Origin: Candidatus Brachybacter algidus
GTDB lineage: Bacteria > Bacteroidota > Bacteroidia > Chitinophagales > Saprospiraceae
NCBI GenBank assembly: GCA_016711705.1
Contig: JADJSK010000006.1
Coordinates: 1 to 64,000, forward strand
Direction of reading: 5' to 3'
Length of the DNA: 64,000 nucleotides
A program made the translations under genes and the position numbers. The notes beneath the pieces were generated by a model. The model was not told the origin of the DNA. It did no database searches and saw only the letters and a program-made list of their open reading frames with translations. Below, in pieces: positions 26,132 through 35,210 of the stretch (positions are counted from its first letter, which is position 1; each line of letters opens with the position of its first letter).

Positions 26132-28429
26132 ATGCGCTATCTGATATTTACCGCTCTGCTGATTGTCAATTTTTCTATCATTTCCTACGCTCAATTAGAC
26201 AAAGATCCTGTCGATTATGTTAACCCACTCATGGGATCTCTATCCACCTATAGCCTTTCCTCCGGCAATACGTATCCGAGTGCCTCCATGCCATGGGGTA
26301 TGAATAGCTGGACTCCACAAACAGCCAAAATGGGAGATGGATGGCAATATTATTACAATGCAGACAAAATACGAGGCTTTAAACAAACGCATCAGCCAAG
26401 TCCGTGGATCAATGACTATGGACAGTTTTCAATTATGCCTGTGACTGGAACCTTGAAGTTTAGGGAAAAAGACAGAATGTCCTGGTTTTCACACAAAGCT
26501 GAAGTTTCAAAACCATATTATTACAGCGTCTATTTGGCGGACTATGACGTGACGACAGAACTTTCACCGACAGAAAGAGCCTGTAGTTTCCAGTTTACTT
26601 TTCCAAAAAATGATGAATCTTACATCGTCGTTGACGCTTTTAATAAAGGTTCTTATGTCAAGATTTTACCAGCTCAAAAGAAAATTATCGGATACACCAC
26701 CCGCAACAGTGGCGGCGTTCCATCAAATTTCAAAAACTATTTTGTTATCAAATTTGATAAGGCATTCGAATTGTCTTATACTTTTCAGGACAGTGTACTC
26801 ATAAAGGATAAACTGGAGTTGACTTCTGATCATTCGGGGGCCATCATTGGGTTTAAGACTAAAAGAGGTGAAATAGTACACGCCAAAGTTGCGTCTTCTT
26901 TCATCAGTTTTGAACAAGCAGAACTAAACCTCTCCCGTGAGCTTGGTGACGATGATTTCAACACAACAAAAAACAAAGGACGTGCCATTTGGAACAAGGA
27001 ATTGAGTCGCATCCTTGTGGAAGGAGGAAGTGATGAAGAAACGAAAACTTTTTATTCATGTCTTTACAGAACCATGCTTTTTCCGCGCAAACTGCATGAG
27101 ATAAATGCCAATAATCAGACCGTGCATTACAGTCCTTACAATGGAGAAGTGCTTCCGGGGTTTATGTATACGGACAACGGTTTCTGGGATACCTTCCGTG
27201 CGGTTTTTCCATTTTTCAATCTAATGTATCCTGAAGTGAATTCGGAGATCATGCAGGCCATGGTCAATGTGTATAAGGAAAGTGGCTGGTTGCCGGAATG
27301 GCAAAGCCCAGGACATAGAAATTGTATGATCGGAAGCAATAGCGCCTCCATTATTTCAGATGCTTATATCAAAGGAGTAAGAGGTTTTGATGTAAATGTC
27401 TTGTATGAAGCCATGCTAAAGAATAGTAACAATGCAGGTCCAATGGAATCTGTAGGGCGTGCAGGTGTAAAAGAATACAATGAATTGGGGTATGTGCCGT
27501 ATGATATTGGCGTGAATGAAAATGCCGCCAGGACTTTGGAATATGCATATGATGATTTTACCATAGCACAATTGGCCAAAGCACTTAAGAAACCTGAAGA
27601 AGAAATTGCTGTTTTTACTCAAAGAGCACACAATTACAAAAATGTCTTCGATCCTTCGACAAAACTGATGCGCGGAAGAAACAAAGATGGCGAGTTTCAG
27701 TCGCCATTTAATCCATTCAAATGGGGAGATGCATTTACAGAAGGTAATAGCTGGCATTATACCTGGAGTGTATTTCAGGATGTCAATGGACTGGCTATGG
27801 CTATGGGAGGACGCGACACAATGGCAATGATGCTGGATTCCGTATTTAAAATGCCGCCGATCTTTGATGATAGTTATTATGGTGGAACGATCCACGAGAT
27901 CCGTGAGATGCAGATCATGAACATGGGTCAGTATGCGCACGGCAATCAACCTATTCAGCACATGATTTATCTCTACAATTATGCAGGCCAACCTTGGAAG
28001 GCGCAGTATTGGCTGCACCAGGTCATGAATAGAATGTACCATTCCGGTCCGGATGGATATTGTGGAGATGAGGACAATGGACAGACGAGCGCGTGGTATG
28101 TGTTTTCAGCCATGGGATTCTATCCTGTGACTCCCGGAACTACTCAGTATGTCATCGGGTCACCGTTATTTAAAAGGATAACGATCAGCTTATCGAATGG
28201 TAAAAAAGTGCAGATCAATGCTCCTGCAGTCAACTCTGAAAATGTGTACATCGATAATATTACGATGGATGGCCGACCTTATGAAAAATTATATTTTGAA
28301 CATTTTGACTTGCTGAAGGGTGGTAAATATGATTTCAATATGTCTAAAGTTCCGACTACAAATAGAATTTACAAAGAGGTAATGTTTCCATTCTCGATGA
28401 CGAAATGGCCGGAGGTGAAGAGGAAGTAG
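26132..28429 (+). CDS. secreted GH92-family alpha-mannosidase
   Basis: A 765-aa glycoside hydrolase of family 92, calcium-dependent exo-alpha-mannosidases acting on N-glycans or mannans. A signal peptide (IFTALLIVNFSIISYAQ) targets it to the periplasm or surface. The N-terminal beta-sandwich carries YVNPLMGSLSTYSLSSGNTYPSA and the TQPS-like HQPSPWINDYGQF. The (alpha/alpha)6 catalytic part includes DNGFWDTFRAVFPF, GWLPEWQSPGHRNCMIGSN and GYCGDEDNGQTSAWYVFSAMGFYPVTPG, where the acidic GDEDNG at about 645-650 is the conserved catalytic/calcium region. There is no T9SS tail. No SusC/SusD pair is near, so it is not part of a visible polysaccharide locus. The family is certain; the linkage preference is not. 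Confidence 0.93.
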   Translation: MRYLIFTALLIVNFSIISYAQLDKDPVDYVNPLMGSLSTYSLSSGNTYPSASMPWGMNSWTPQTAKMGDGWQYYYNADKIRGFKQTHQPSPWINDYGQFSIMPVTGTLKFREKDRMSWFSHKAEVSKPYYYSVYLADYDVTTELSPTERACSFQFTFPKNDESYIVVDAFNKGSYVKILPAQKKIIGYTTRNSGGVPSNFKNYFVIKFDKAFELSYTFQDSVLIKDKLELTSDHSGAIIGFKTKRGEIVHAKVASSFISFEQAELNLSRELGDDDFNTTKNKGRAIWNKELSRILVEGGSDEETKTFYSCLYRTMLFPRKLHEINANNQTVHYSPYNGEVLPGFMYTDNGFWDTFRAVFPFFNLMYPEVNSEIMQAMVNVYKESGWLPEWQSPGHRNCMIGSNSASIISDAYIKGVRGFDVNVLYEAMLKNSNNAGPMESVGRAGVKEYNELGYVPYDIGVNENAARTLEYAYDDFTIAQLAKALKKPEEEIAVFTQRAHNYKNVFDPSTKLMRGRNKDGEFQSPFNPFKWGDAFTEGNSWHYTWSVFQDVNGLAMAMGGRDTMAMMLDSVFKMPPIFDDSYYGGTIHEIREMQIMNMGQYAHGNQPIQHMIYLYNYAGQPWKAQYWLHQVMNRMYHSGPDGYCGDEDNGQTSAWYVFSAMGFYPVTPGTTQYVIGSPLFKRITISLSNGKKVQINAPAVNSENVYIDNITMDGRPYEKLYFEHFDLLKGGKYDFNMSKVPTTNRIYKEVMFPFSMTKWPEVKRK

Positions 28430-28600
28430 CTTGCGAATTTGTGATTGGTCAATAAATTTTAAATGCGGCATTGAAAATAAAGGGGATCAAATAATTAATT
28501 GATTTATACATTGACACAATTCAAAGGCAATTGAACGAGATTAAGAAGCATTTGAGATTTGATAAATCAGTAACTTCATGAAAAAACTGATATTTATAAT

Positions 28601-28742
28601 CCGGGACATAAGTCCTATCCTATTTTATCCTCCGATCCGTTGACTGAAGTCAACGGCAAATTAGAAGGATCAATTCACGAGATAGCTTGCCGTTGGTTTT
28701 AACCAACGGAGGTGAATGTCGCACTGGATTGGACTTCAGTCC
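28601..28742. repeat. paired palindrome repeat, copy B with an inverted partner
   Basis: The order is GGGAC..AGTCC (28603-28615), CCGTTGACTGAAGTCAACGG (28637-28656), CCGTTGGTTTTAACCAACGG (28690-28709) and GGACTTCAGTCC (28731-28742). The second half mirrors the first, so two repeat units sit head to head. Confidence 0.75.
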
Positions 28743-28899
28743 TTACATTTATTTAATTCAAAATGAGTAATTGTTGATTTATAGAGTGCTTGACATGAAG
28801 TGTTGGCTTGAAAAGACAGTATTTGGCTTTAGCCGGATGGGAAGAGAATTTGGAGTCAGTAAAATCTTGTGTGTCCTTTAAAAACACTAAAATAGTAAA

Positions 28900-29812
28900 A
28901 ACCTATGTTCCTGCATGTTTCAATTAACTTTAAAAAGCAGTATGATTGAACCTGGGACACAATTCCTATCATTTTTTAACCTTCAATCCGTTGACACAAG
29001 TCAACTGCAAACTATGAGTTTGAATTTTTTTAAATTAACATATAGTCACATAGGCGTTTCGGGATAATAAACTTATGTGCCCTATGTTCTTACATGTTTC
29101 AATAATTCATTAAAAAAGAAAGAATAAGGAGCCTGGGACTGAAGTCCTTTCATAGTTATCCTTCGATCCGTTGACTGAAGTCAACGGCAAATTATTGTTG
29201 CTTCCCAATTTTTTAGAAACAGCTTGATCGAAGTAGCATTTGACACTAGTCAAATCCCTTTGTGCTCTCAAAAATTCAACACTAGCAAAGAAATCTAAAA
29301 AACCAAAGCAACTCTCATCTTGAAAAGAAATTAAAAACCTTCCCTCCTACGTGTTAGCAAACAAAGAATTTCTAAATGAACTCTGCCCTCCTTGCAAAAA
29401 ACACCCCCCGCTTTGCGTACCCATCAAGAGGGGAAGATGCGACTTTATTTTTGTTTTTATTTTAAGGCATTGCTAAAATCAGACTCGAATTAACTGAGAA
29501 ATGTGATTTCTCAAAATGCTGCACTGCTAGATCTGTGCCGCATTTGACGCCAGTCAAATCTCATTGTGAACCTCAAAAACAAATCAATAGCAAATTGTAT
29601 TAAAAAACAATAGCCACTGCCGAATCGAGCTACAATTAAAAACCTCCGTGAAACTCTGTGAAACTTCATTTCTTTTGCCACCAATTCGTTAATAGCATCG
29701 AAGATAATGCACAAATATTGGCGAATGCCTCCCTCAAAAAATCGCTCATAGCTACTCAAAAGCCATACTGCCAGCTCTCATTATTCACTGTTCATTATTC
29801 ACTATTCATTAC
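28900..29812. repeat. 0.9-kb non-coding duplicated block, copy 1
   Basis: This block matches 39050-39968 over about 900 bp with scattered differences. It contains two copies of the paired palindrome repeat (28951-29010 and 29132-29187), the shared segment GTGTTAGCAAACAAAGAATT, a CCCCTTGATGGG-like hairpin near 29420-29436, a GCATTTGACGCCAGTCAAAT palindromic part, CCGTGAAACTCTGTGAAACT microrepeats, and a TTATTCACTGTTCATTATTC microrepeat that runs into the stop codon of the adjoining sensor gene. The spacer from the GH92 stop (28430) to here has only repeat copy B. No real gene is seen. Confidence 0.8.
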
Positions 29813-30992
29813 CTATCTGATACACATATTTCCTCCCATCTTCCACATCATGCTTCCTGAAGATCAGGTCCACATCGTGCCGGCCACTGTAAAGTCTATT
29901 GATTTCTTTGATCAGTGTGGACCTCTTGAATCTTTGTGATTCCGCAGGGATGATGTCAATGATTTCCAGAATGGTATCCAATTCATCTACAGAAAGGATC
30001 TTACCTTTTTCAAAGATTAAGGCCTCAAGGTATTTGTTGTTCCATGGCATAGTTTCGTCAGATAAAATAGCTGCTTCACTTCTATTTTTTGTACGTTTTC
30101 GATAGATCAAATAGGCTCCAATTGTTACAGGAATTAGAGATAGAAGCATAATAAGTGGATAACTATCTCCTCTTGTTTTCTTGACGATTTCAAAAAACTG
30201 TATTTGATCTTTTGCAGAGAGGTCGTAACGATGATCCATATCGTTTTTGAAATAGGTGACACTATCTCCAAAGATTCTGAACATTCCTTTGCCATTGCTT
30301 TGATATGCTCTGAAGGGTGTTTGCATCGATTCATAATGCTGACCGGTGATCTTATCTATCAATGTTAACTTGTCTCCATAGATGACATAGTAGTTTTCAA
30401 AATCAATGGTATACCAATGCAGTATAAAGGTCTGAGCATAGTCAAGTTTGAAACCATCCGGCCTTTCTTTTATGTATTGACTATTTATGTTAATTTCGAT
30501 GGATTTTTTATTATTGAAAGCAATTATTCCTTCAGGTGACAGCCAGCCAAAAAGGGTCTCTAAGTTTTCGGTGAAGGGCAATAATTCCCATTCGCCGAGG
30601 TCTTCCTGAAATACGATCAACATGCTATGTGCACGCCAAAATCCATATCCGCCAAAGGAATATATCTTCCCTTTATGCACAAAGGCTTTGTTGCCATAAT
30701 TAAATCCTCTGTTGGCTCCTTTGCATATGTTGTGCCAGGTATTATTGCGCCATTTATAGACACTCATGGCGCCGTTGGGCAATAAATATTTATCATTTCC
30801 GACTTCGAGGATGTCGAGTCTTTCTATTTTCAGTCCGGTTGTATTAGTTGAATCCAGGACTTTAATGGATTCGTTGAAAAGCATCCTTAACTCTGCCGAA
30901 TCGGTTAACTCACCATCATCACGATAGACTACTTGGGAATATGCCTGGGTGTGGGCTACGCAAATAAATAGTAGGAGAATTAGATGTTTCAA
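29802..30992 (-). CDS. transmembrane sensor-regulator-like protein (beta-propeller, TM, winged-helix-like tail), paralog 1
   Basis: A 396-aa protein from a family I cannot name. It has a signal peptide (HLILLLFICVAHTQAYSQ). A periplasmic region at about 20-275 has kelch/propeller-like strands (KYLLPNGAMSVYKWRNNTWHN, KIYSFGGYGFWRAHSMLIVF). One transmembrane helix follows at about 282-302 (LIMLLSLIPVTIGAYLIYRKR). The 90-residue cytoplasmic tail is the best-conserved part among the three paralogs (KILSVDELDTILEI..QRFKRSTLIKEINRLY..DGRKYVYQIGNE) and looks like a winged helix. The start is TTG at 30990-30992; paralog 2 has the same TTG start context. It is followed by the 0.9-kb repeat block. Membrane-bound one-component regulation is inferred from layout only. 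Confidence 0.7.
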   Translation of the reverse strand: MKHLILLLFICVAHTQAYSQVVYRDDGELTDSAELRMLFNESIKVLDSTNTTGLKIERLDILEVGNDKYLLPNGAMSVYKWRNNTWHNICKGANRGFNYGNKAFVHKGKIYSFGGYGFWRAHSMLIVFQEDLGEWELLPFTENLETLFGWLSPEGIIAFNNKKSIEININSQYIKERPDGFKLDYAQTFILHWYTIDFENYYVIYGDKLTLIDKITGQHYESMQTPFRAYQSNGKGMFRIFGDSVTYFKNDMDHRYDLSAKDQIQFFEIVKKTRGDSYPLIMLLSLIPVTIGAYLIYRKRTKNRSEAAILSDETMPWNNKYLEALIFEKGKILSVDELDTILEIIDIIPAESQRFKRSTLIKEINRLYSGRHDVDLIFRKHDVEDGRKYVYQIGNE

Positions 30993-31650
30993 ATTAGTGA
31001 TTTTATTTAAAGCTAAAGTTATCTTTAAATGATCGAATTTAAGTAGTTTATTTTATTTAATTCAATTTAATTATGGTATTAAATAAAAACAATAGGAAGT
31101 TGAATAATAAGCCCGAATTAAAACTCCGGGCTATTGAACGAGATTAAGAAATACTTGAGATTTGATCGATCAGAATAAAAATCAATTCAAGCCCTGCAAG
31201 GGCGACATACTCCAGCGAGGTGCGCAGCGCCTCGCAAATATTCCTTCCTAAAGCCGCCGCATTTGACGCCAGTCAAACCCCTTTGTGACCTCAAAAAAAT
31301 TTCAATAGCAAATGGCCTTAGAAAACAATAGCCATTGCCGAATCGAGCTACAATTAAAAACCTCTGTGAAACTCTGTGAAACCTCATCCCTCCCACGCAT
31401 CGGCAAACAATGGATTTCTTAATGTTCTCTGCTCTTCTTAAATAAAAACACCCCCCGCTTTGCGTACCCCTCAAGAGGGGAAGATGCTACTATGTTTTTG
31501 TTCTTATTTTAAGGGGTTGCTAGAATTAAAATTAAAAACCTCCGTGAAACTTTGTGAAATGTCTTCCTTTCAAAAATAGCTCAAAGCTACTCAAAAGCCT
31601 TACTGCCAGCTCTTATTATTCATTGTTCATTGTTCACTATTCATTATCCT
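30993..31650. repeat. spacer with partial copy of the duplicated block
   Basis: Between sensor paralogs 1 and 2. From about 31190 to 31650 it carries a shortened copy of the block at 28900-29812: the GCATTTGACGCCAGTCAAAC palindromic part, GAATCGAGCTACAATTAAAA, the GCGTACCCCTCAAGAGGGGA hairpin near 31459-31478, and the TTCATTGTTCACTATTCATT microrepeat reaching the paralog 2 stop codon. The part from 30993 to 31190 is AT-rich without visible features. Confidence 0.75.
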
Positions 31651-32844
31651 CTATTCATTGCCTATCTGATACACATATTTCCTCCCATCTTCCACGTCTT
31701 GTTTCCGGAAGATCAAGTCCACATCGTAACGAGCGCAATAAAGCCTATTGATTTCTTTGATAAGATTGGACCTTTTAAATCGCTGTGTTTCGGCAGGGAT
31801 GACATCGATGATTTCCAGAATGGTGTCCAATTCATCTACAGAAAGTATGTTACCTTGTTGCAAGAGTAGTGCTTCCAGGTATTTATTGTCCCAGGAGTGA
31901 GGCTCGTCTTTAGAAGTTATTAACTCACTTTTCTTCCGCTTCCTTTTTCTGTATATGATCATGGGCACAATGGTGGACATCAATGCGAGCGACACGAAGA
32001 ATATGACATAGAATTGTTTGTCGCTATTCTGTTCTTTTTTATTAAAAAACTGTAATTCATCTTTTACACTAAGATCGAATCGATGATCCATATCACCTTT
32101 AAAATAGGTAACACTATCTCCGAATATTCTAAACATACCCTTACCATTTTTTACATAATGCCTAAAGGCTACTACATCAGATTCGTAGATTTGGCCGGTG
32201 GACTTTTCGATCAGCCATGCTTTAGTTATATAAATTAAATAGTAGTTTTTAAAATCATACTCATACCAATGTAAGGGTTCCAGGATAGGAAAATCGTTTC
32301 TGAGGCCCTCCGGACTTTCTCTTATGTTTTGGTCATCTATGTTAATTTCGATAGAACTATCAGCATTGAAAGCAAAAAGCCCTGTCGGTGTCTGCCATCC
32401 ATACATGAAGTCAAGTTCACCTGTGAAAGGCAGTAGTTCCCATTCTCCAAGGTCTTCCTGAAATACGATCAACATGCCGTGTCCGCGCCAGAAACCATAT
32501 CCACCCCAACAATAAATCTTCCCTTTGTGTACAAATGCTTTGTTACCATAATTAAATCCCCGATTAGCTCCTTTGCATATGTTGTGCCAGGTATTATTGC
32601 GCCATTTATAGACACTCATGGCGCCGTTGGGCAATAGGTATTTATCGTTTCCGACTTCGAGGATGTCGAGTCTTTCTATGTGCAATCCAGTTCTATTGGT
32701 CGAATCAAGGACTTTGATGGATTCGTCATAAAGCAGTCGCAATTCGGCCGAGTCAGTGAGTGCGCCATCATCTCTATAGACTACCTGAGATTGTGCCACG
32801 TTGATAGAAATCGTAAGGAAGACAAGAAGTAGTAAATATTTCAA
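31651..32844 (-). CDS. transmembrane sensor-regulator-like protein, paralog 2
   Basis: Close paralog of the 29.8-kb gene, with runs of identical DNA such as the WRNNTWHNICKGANRGFNYG region. The best start is TTG at 32842-32844 (MKYLLLLVFLTISINVAQSQ), which matches the TTG start and signal peptide of paralog 1; an ATG 93 bases further upstream would add a tail that spoils the signal peptide. The layout is the same: propeller-like periplasmic domain, one helix (FYVIFFVSLALMSTIVPMIIYRKRKRKK) and a cytoplasmic winged-helix-like tail ending DGRKYVYQIGNE. The basic stop-transfer RKRKRKK fixes the tail inside the cell. Duplication with paralog 1 is recent. Function unknown. Confidence 0.7.
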   Translation of the reverse strand: MKYLLLLVFLTISINVAQSQVVYRDDGALTDSAELRLLYDESIKVLDSTNRTGLHIERLDILEVGNDKYLLPNGAMSVYKWRNNTWHNICKGANRGFNYGNKAFVHKGKIYCWGGYGFWRGHGMLIVFQEDLGEWELLPFTGELDFMYGWQTPTGLFAFNADSSIEINIDDQNIRESPEGLRNDFPILEPLHWYEYDFKNYYLIYITKAWLIEKSTGQIYESDVVAFRHYVKNGKGMFRIFGDSVTYFKGDMDHRFDLSVKDELQFFNKKEQNSDKQFYVIFFVSLALMSTIVPMIIYRKRKRKKSELITSKDEPHSWDNKYLEALLLQQGNILSVDELDTILEIIDVIPAETQRFKRSNLIKEINRLYCARYDVDLIFRKQDVEDGRKYVYQIGNE

Positions 32845-32948
32845 ATAAAGGTGTTTTAGAAATCTAAAGTTATCATAAAACATAAGGATTTGAAAAATAA
32901 TAATATTACGCCAAAAATCTTGAATTGTACTTATCAAAAAAAGGAATC

Positions 32949-33152
32949 ATCTGCACAAAAACAGGTATTTTATGCTGTTAAGATCTATGGGAAATAGTGA
33001 AAATGAGTAAAAAGGTTAAATATTCTGATAAGAATGCCTTTTTCATAAATATTGCATATACAGTAAGTTACGATTAATCCTTGGTTGAAAAGTCAGTTTA
33101 TTTCAGTTTAAACCAGTTTATTACAGGTTGATTGGATATAAGTATGCATTAT
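32949..33152 (+). promoter_or_regulatory. regulatory region with LytTR-type direct repeats, upstream of the exported-protein operon
   Basis: It matches 42334-42550 in three blocks: ATCTGCACAAAAACA (32949-32963), ATATACAGTAA (33056-33066) and a 37-bp identical block (33093-33129), with closely kept spacing. The 37-bp block is three 10-bp-phased copies of CAGTTTA. The first, TCAGTTTAT, fits the known LytTR site consensus [TA][AC][CA]GTTN[AG][TG] exactly; the other two (TCAGTTTAA, CCAGTTTAT) miss by one base each. It ends about 175 bp before the first gene of the operon. The rest of the 32845-33304 spacer is AT-rich and featureless. Confidence 0.55.
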
Positions 33153-33304
33153 TGTGACATCGAAAGGAACAGAAAAAAGAAACTTTCTAAATGAAGGGTT
33201 TAAGAAAAGAAAATTGGTTCCAGAGAAATGGAAGGAGAAAAGATCACAAAGATAAACCCCCAATTTTTTTATATAAAATTAAGCACATTCTAAAATTAAA
33301 TTAA

Positions 33305-34657
33305 ATGCAAAAATTATTAACAATATTCGTGACTGTATTATGTCTTATTATTACAACAAAAGCAATTTCACAAGAGTCAGCTACAGACCTTAAATACAGA
33401 AGAAGCTCATTATCTATGATTATTATTGAAAACAAAAACTTACCTAACAAAGACGCTGTATTAAGTTCGTGGACTAACTACCCGTTCCCTGATAAGTATA
33501 ATAAACATGTTACTAATCTTAAATCTATTAATATTGATAATATAAAATTGTCAGAACAAGAAATAGAAGCTGCAAATCTAAAAAAAGAAAAATTGAACAA
33601 TGGGCTTCAAGCCGGAAAAACATTAAACAACGCTACATCTAATAAATTGTCGAGTTCAGCCAACTCTGTTGCCGGTAAATTGCCAATGGAAAAAACTGAG
33701 TATCAAATGATGATTGACAAGGTCATTACAAGTGAAAAACTTGCAAATAAGTTAGTAGCAAGTTGGTTTAATAGAAGTCCTGATGGAAAGTTTAATATGA
33801 AGCTTATTCAAGAACGTGGATTTTATAACGCTTCTGAAATGGAAGCCGGTATTGCGAAAGGACAAGCAAAAGGACTTGCTTCACTAGGAGATGCAGGAGA
33901 AGAATTGCTCAGAAATACATTTGTAACATTCACGAAATTAGATTTTATAGAAAATGAGCCGGCAGCGTTGAAGGCTCGAGATGCTGCTAAAAAGGAAATA
34001 CAGGAATCCATGACCAACAGTCCTAAGCTCTTAGTTGACAAAGCTCTTAAGGGGGCTGATAATGCATATGACAAAGCGAAGGAAGGATATTCTTTATGGT
34101 CTAAGACATGGCTTTACCAATTGAAATGGAATGATTCTATTGCTGCGATTTTCTACAATGACCTATGGTCTAATCCTAAGGCTTTTGATAATTCTAATTT
34201 ATTTAGTTTAGAATTTGTTGGAGTTCAATACAATCAAAGTCTAGTTACTTTTAAAATTGGCGAAAAGAGAACACAAGAGCAGATTATTGATTTAGCCCTA
34301 GTCAGAAATGTTGACAATGCTTTTGCTGAATTGCAAAAAGAAAATGAGGTTTTTAGGCCTAAAGTTCCTGTGCTTAGTGCCGATCCAATTACCGCTCAAA
34401 TAGGAATGAAAGAAGGTTTAGAAGGTGGTGAACAGTTTGATGTATTGGAAATGGTTCTTAACCAAAAGACCGGAAGAACTGAGTATAAAGTAGTCGGTAG
34501 CGCAACTGTTGACAAGAAAATTGTATGGGACAATAGATACAACGCAGGTGATAAATCAGAAGTAGTATTGGATAAGAATGGAGCGCCTATTACTGCTACA
34601 CTATTTAAAGGAGGAAAAAATATACAGCCGGGTATGCTCTTAAAGCAAAAGAGATAA
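33305..34657 (+). CDS. exported 450-aa protein of a Bacteroidota-wide family, function unknown; first gene of operon
   Basis: It has a signal peptide (LLTIFVTVLCLIITTKAISQ). The mature protein opens with DLKYRRSSLSMIIIENKN. A lysine/asparagine-rich linker follows (about 95-125), then a mixed helical domain (KLANKLVASWFNRSPDGKFNMKLIQERGFYNASEM, GDAGEELLRNTFVTFTKLDFI). The C-terminal beta-rich part includes FRPKVPVLSADPITAQIGMKEGLEGGEQFDVLEM. From memory, similar proteins occur widely in Bacteroidales, next to genes like those that follow here; no function has been assigned that I know of. It lies 175 bp downstream of the LytTR-type repeats and 28 bp before the next gene. Periplasmic or outer-membrane-associated by inference. 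Confidence 0.7.
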   Translation: MQKLLTIFVTVLCLIITTKAISQESATDLKYRRSSLSMIIIENKNLPNKDAVLSSWTNYPFPDKYNKHVTNLKSINIDNIKLSEQEIEAANLKKEKLNNGLQAGKTLNNATSNKLSSSANSVAGKLPMEKTEYQMMIDKVITSEKLANKLVASWFNRSPDGKFNMKLIQERGFYNASEMEAGIAKGQAKGLASLGDAGEELLRNTFVTFTKLDFIENEPAALKARDAAKKEIQESMTNSPKLLVDKALKGADNAYDKAKEGYSLWSKTWLYQLKWNDSIAAIFYNDLWSNPKAFDNSNLFSLEFVGVQYNQSLVTFKIGEKRTQEQIIDLALVRNVDNAFAELQKENEVFRPKVPVLSADPITAQIGMKEGLEGGEQFDVLEMVLNQKTGRTEYKVVGSATVDKKIVWDNRYNAGDKSEVVLDKNGAPITATLFKGGKNIQPGMLLKQKR

Positions 34658-34685
34658 GATCAATTTTCAATTAATACATTAATTC

Positions 34686-35201
34686 ATGAAATCAATAAAT
34701 TTAATATTATTCTCAATTGCGTTTTTCTCTTTTCTAGACTACGGAATTGCTCAATCCAAAAAGAAAGCTGATAAGGAAACAGCAATTTGGCGATATGAAT
34801 TAGAACCTGCTGGTACCGGAATACAGGGCTCTTATCAGATAAAAGTATGGTCTTATTCAAAGAAAGCTGAAACAGCTATCGAGCAAGCAAAAAAGAATGC
34901 AGTGCATGGTATTATTTTTAAAGGATTTCCAAGTAAGGAAAGGTTGAGCGGTCAGAAAGCATTAGCTCAAAACCCAAATTTGGAGGAAGTAAAAAGTGAA
35001 TTCTTTAAAGAGTTTTTTCAAGATGGTGGTAAATATTTGAAGTTTGTTACACTTGTCAATAATGGCGCTATTGCTTCAGAAGATAGAATCAAAATTGGTA
35101 AGGAATACAAAATTGGTGTTATCGTTTCTGTCAATGTAGCGGCACTTAGAAAGGATCTTGAAGATGCAGGTATAATTAAATCATTGAGTAATGGTTTTTA
35201 G
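34686..35201 (+). CDS. exported LPP20-like protein, operon gene 2
   Basis: A 171-aa protein with a signal peptide (NLILFSIAFFSFLDYGIAQ). The mature part has the LPP20-like pattern of beta strands around a helix rich in Ala/Lys: WRYELEPAGTGIQGSYQIKVWSYSKKAETAIEQAKKNAVHGIIFKGF, then FFKEFFQDGGKYLKFVTLVN and EYKIGVIVSVNVAALRKDLEDAGI. It is a paralog of the next gene (shared AIEQAKKNAV..IIFKG). LPP20-like proteins are outer-membrane-associated, often beside CsgG-like secretion proteins. It lies 28 bp after gene 1. The MITE-like element begins right after its stop codon. Confidence 0.7.
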   Translation: MKSINLILFSIAFFSFLDYGIAQSKKKADKETAIWRYELEPAGTGIQGSYQIKVWSYSKKAETAIEQAKKNAVHGIIFKGFPSKERLSGQKALAQNPNLEEVKSEFFKEFFQDGGKYLKFVTLVNNGAIASEDRIKIGKEYKIGVIVSVNVAALRKDLEDAGIIKSLSNGF

Positions 35202-35210
35202 TAAATAACA

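Noticed and set aside
27416..28042. 208-codon minus-strand gene inside GH92
   Set aside because: Fully antisense to a conserved catalytic domain; composition (His, Ile, Cys rich) is that of a shadow frame.
26132..28429. Polysaccharide utilisation locus around GH92
   Set aside because: No SusC/SusD pair, hybrid two-component regulator or other glycosidase lies within the window next to it.
29511..29759. Small minus-strand gene (82 codons)
   Set aside because: It lies wholly in the duplicated non-coding block; its translation is produced by the CTTTGTGAAACT microrepeats, and frames in the other copies are broken.
31187..31474. Small minus-strand gene (95 codons)
   Set aside because: Same repeat-derived translation as in the other copies; no start context or conservation beyond the repeat.
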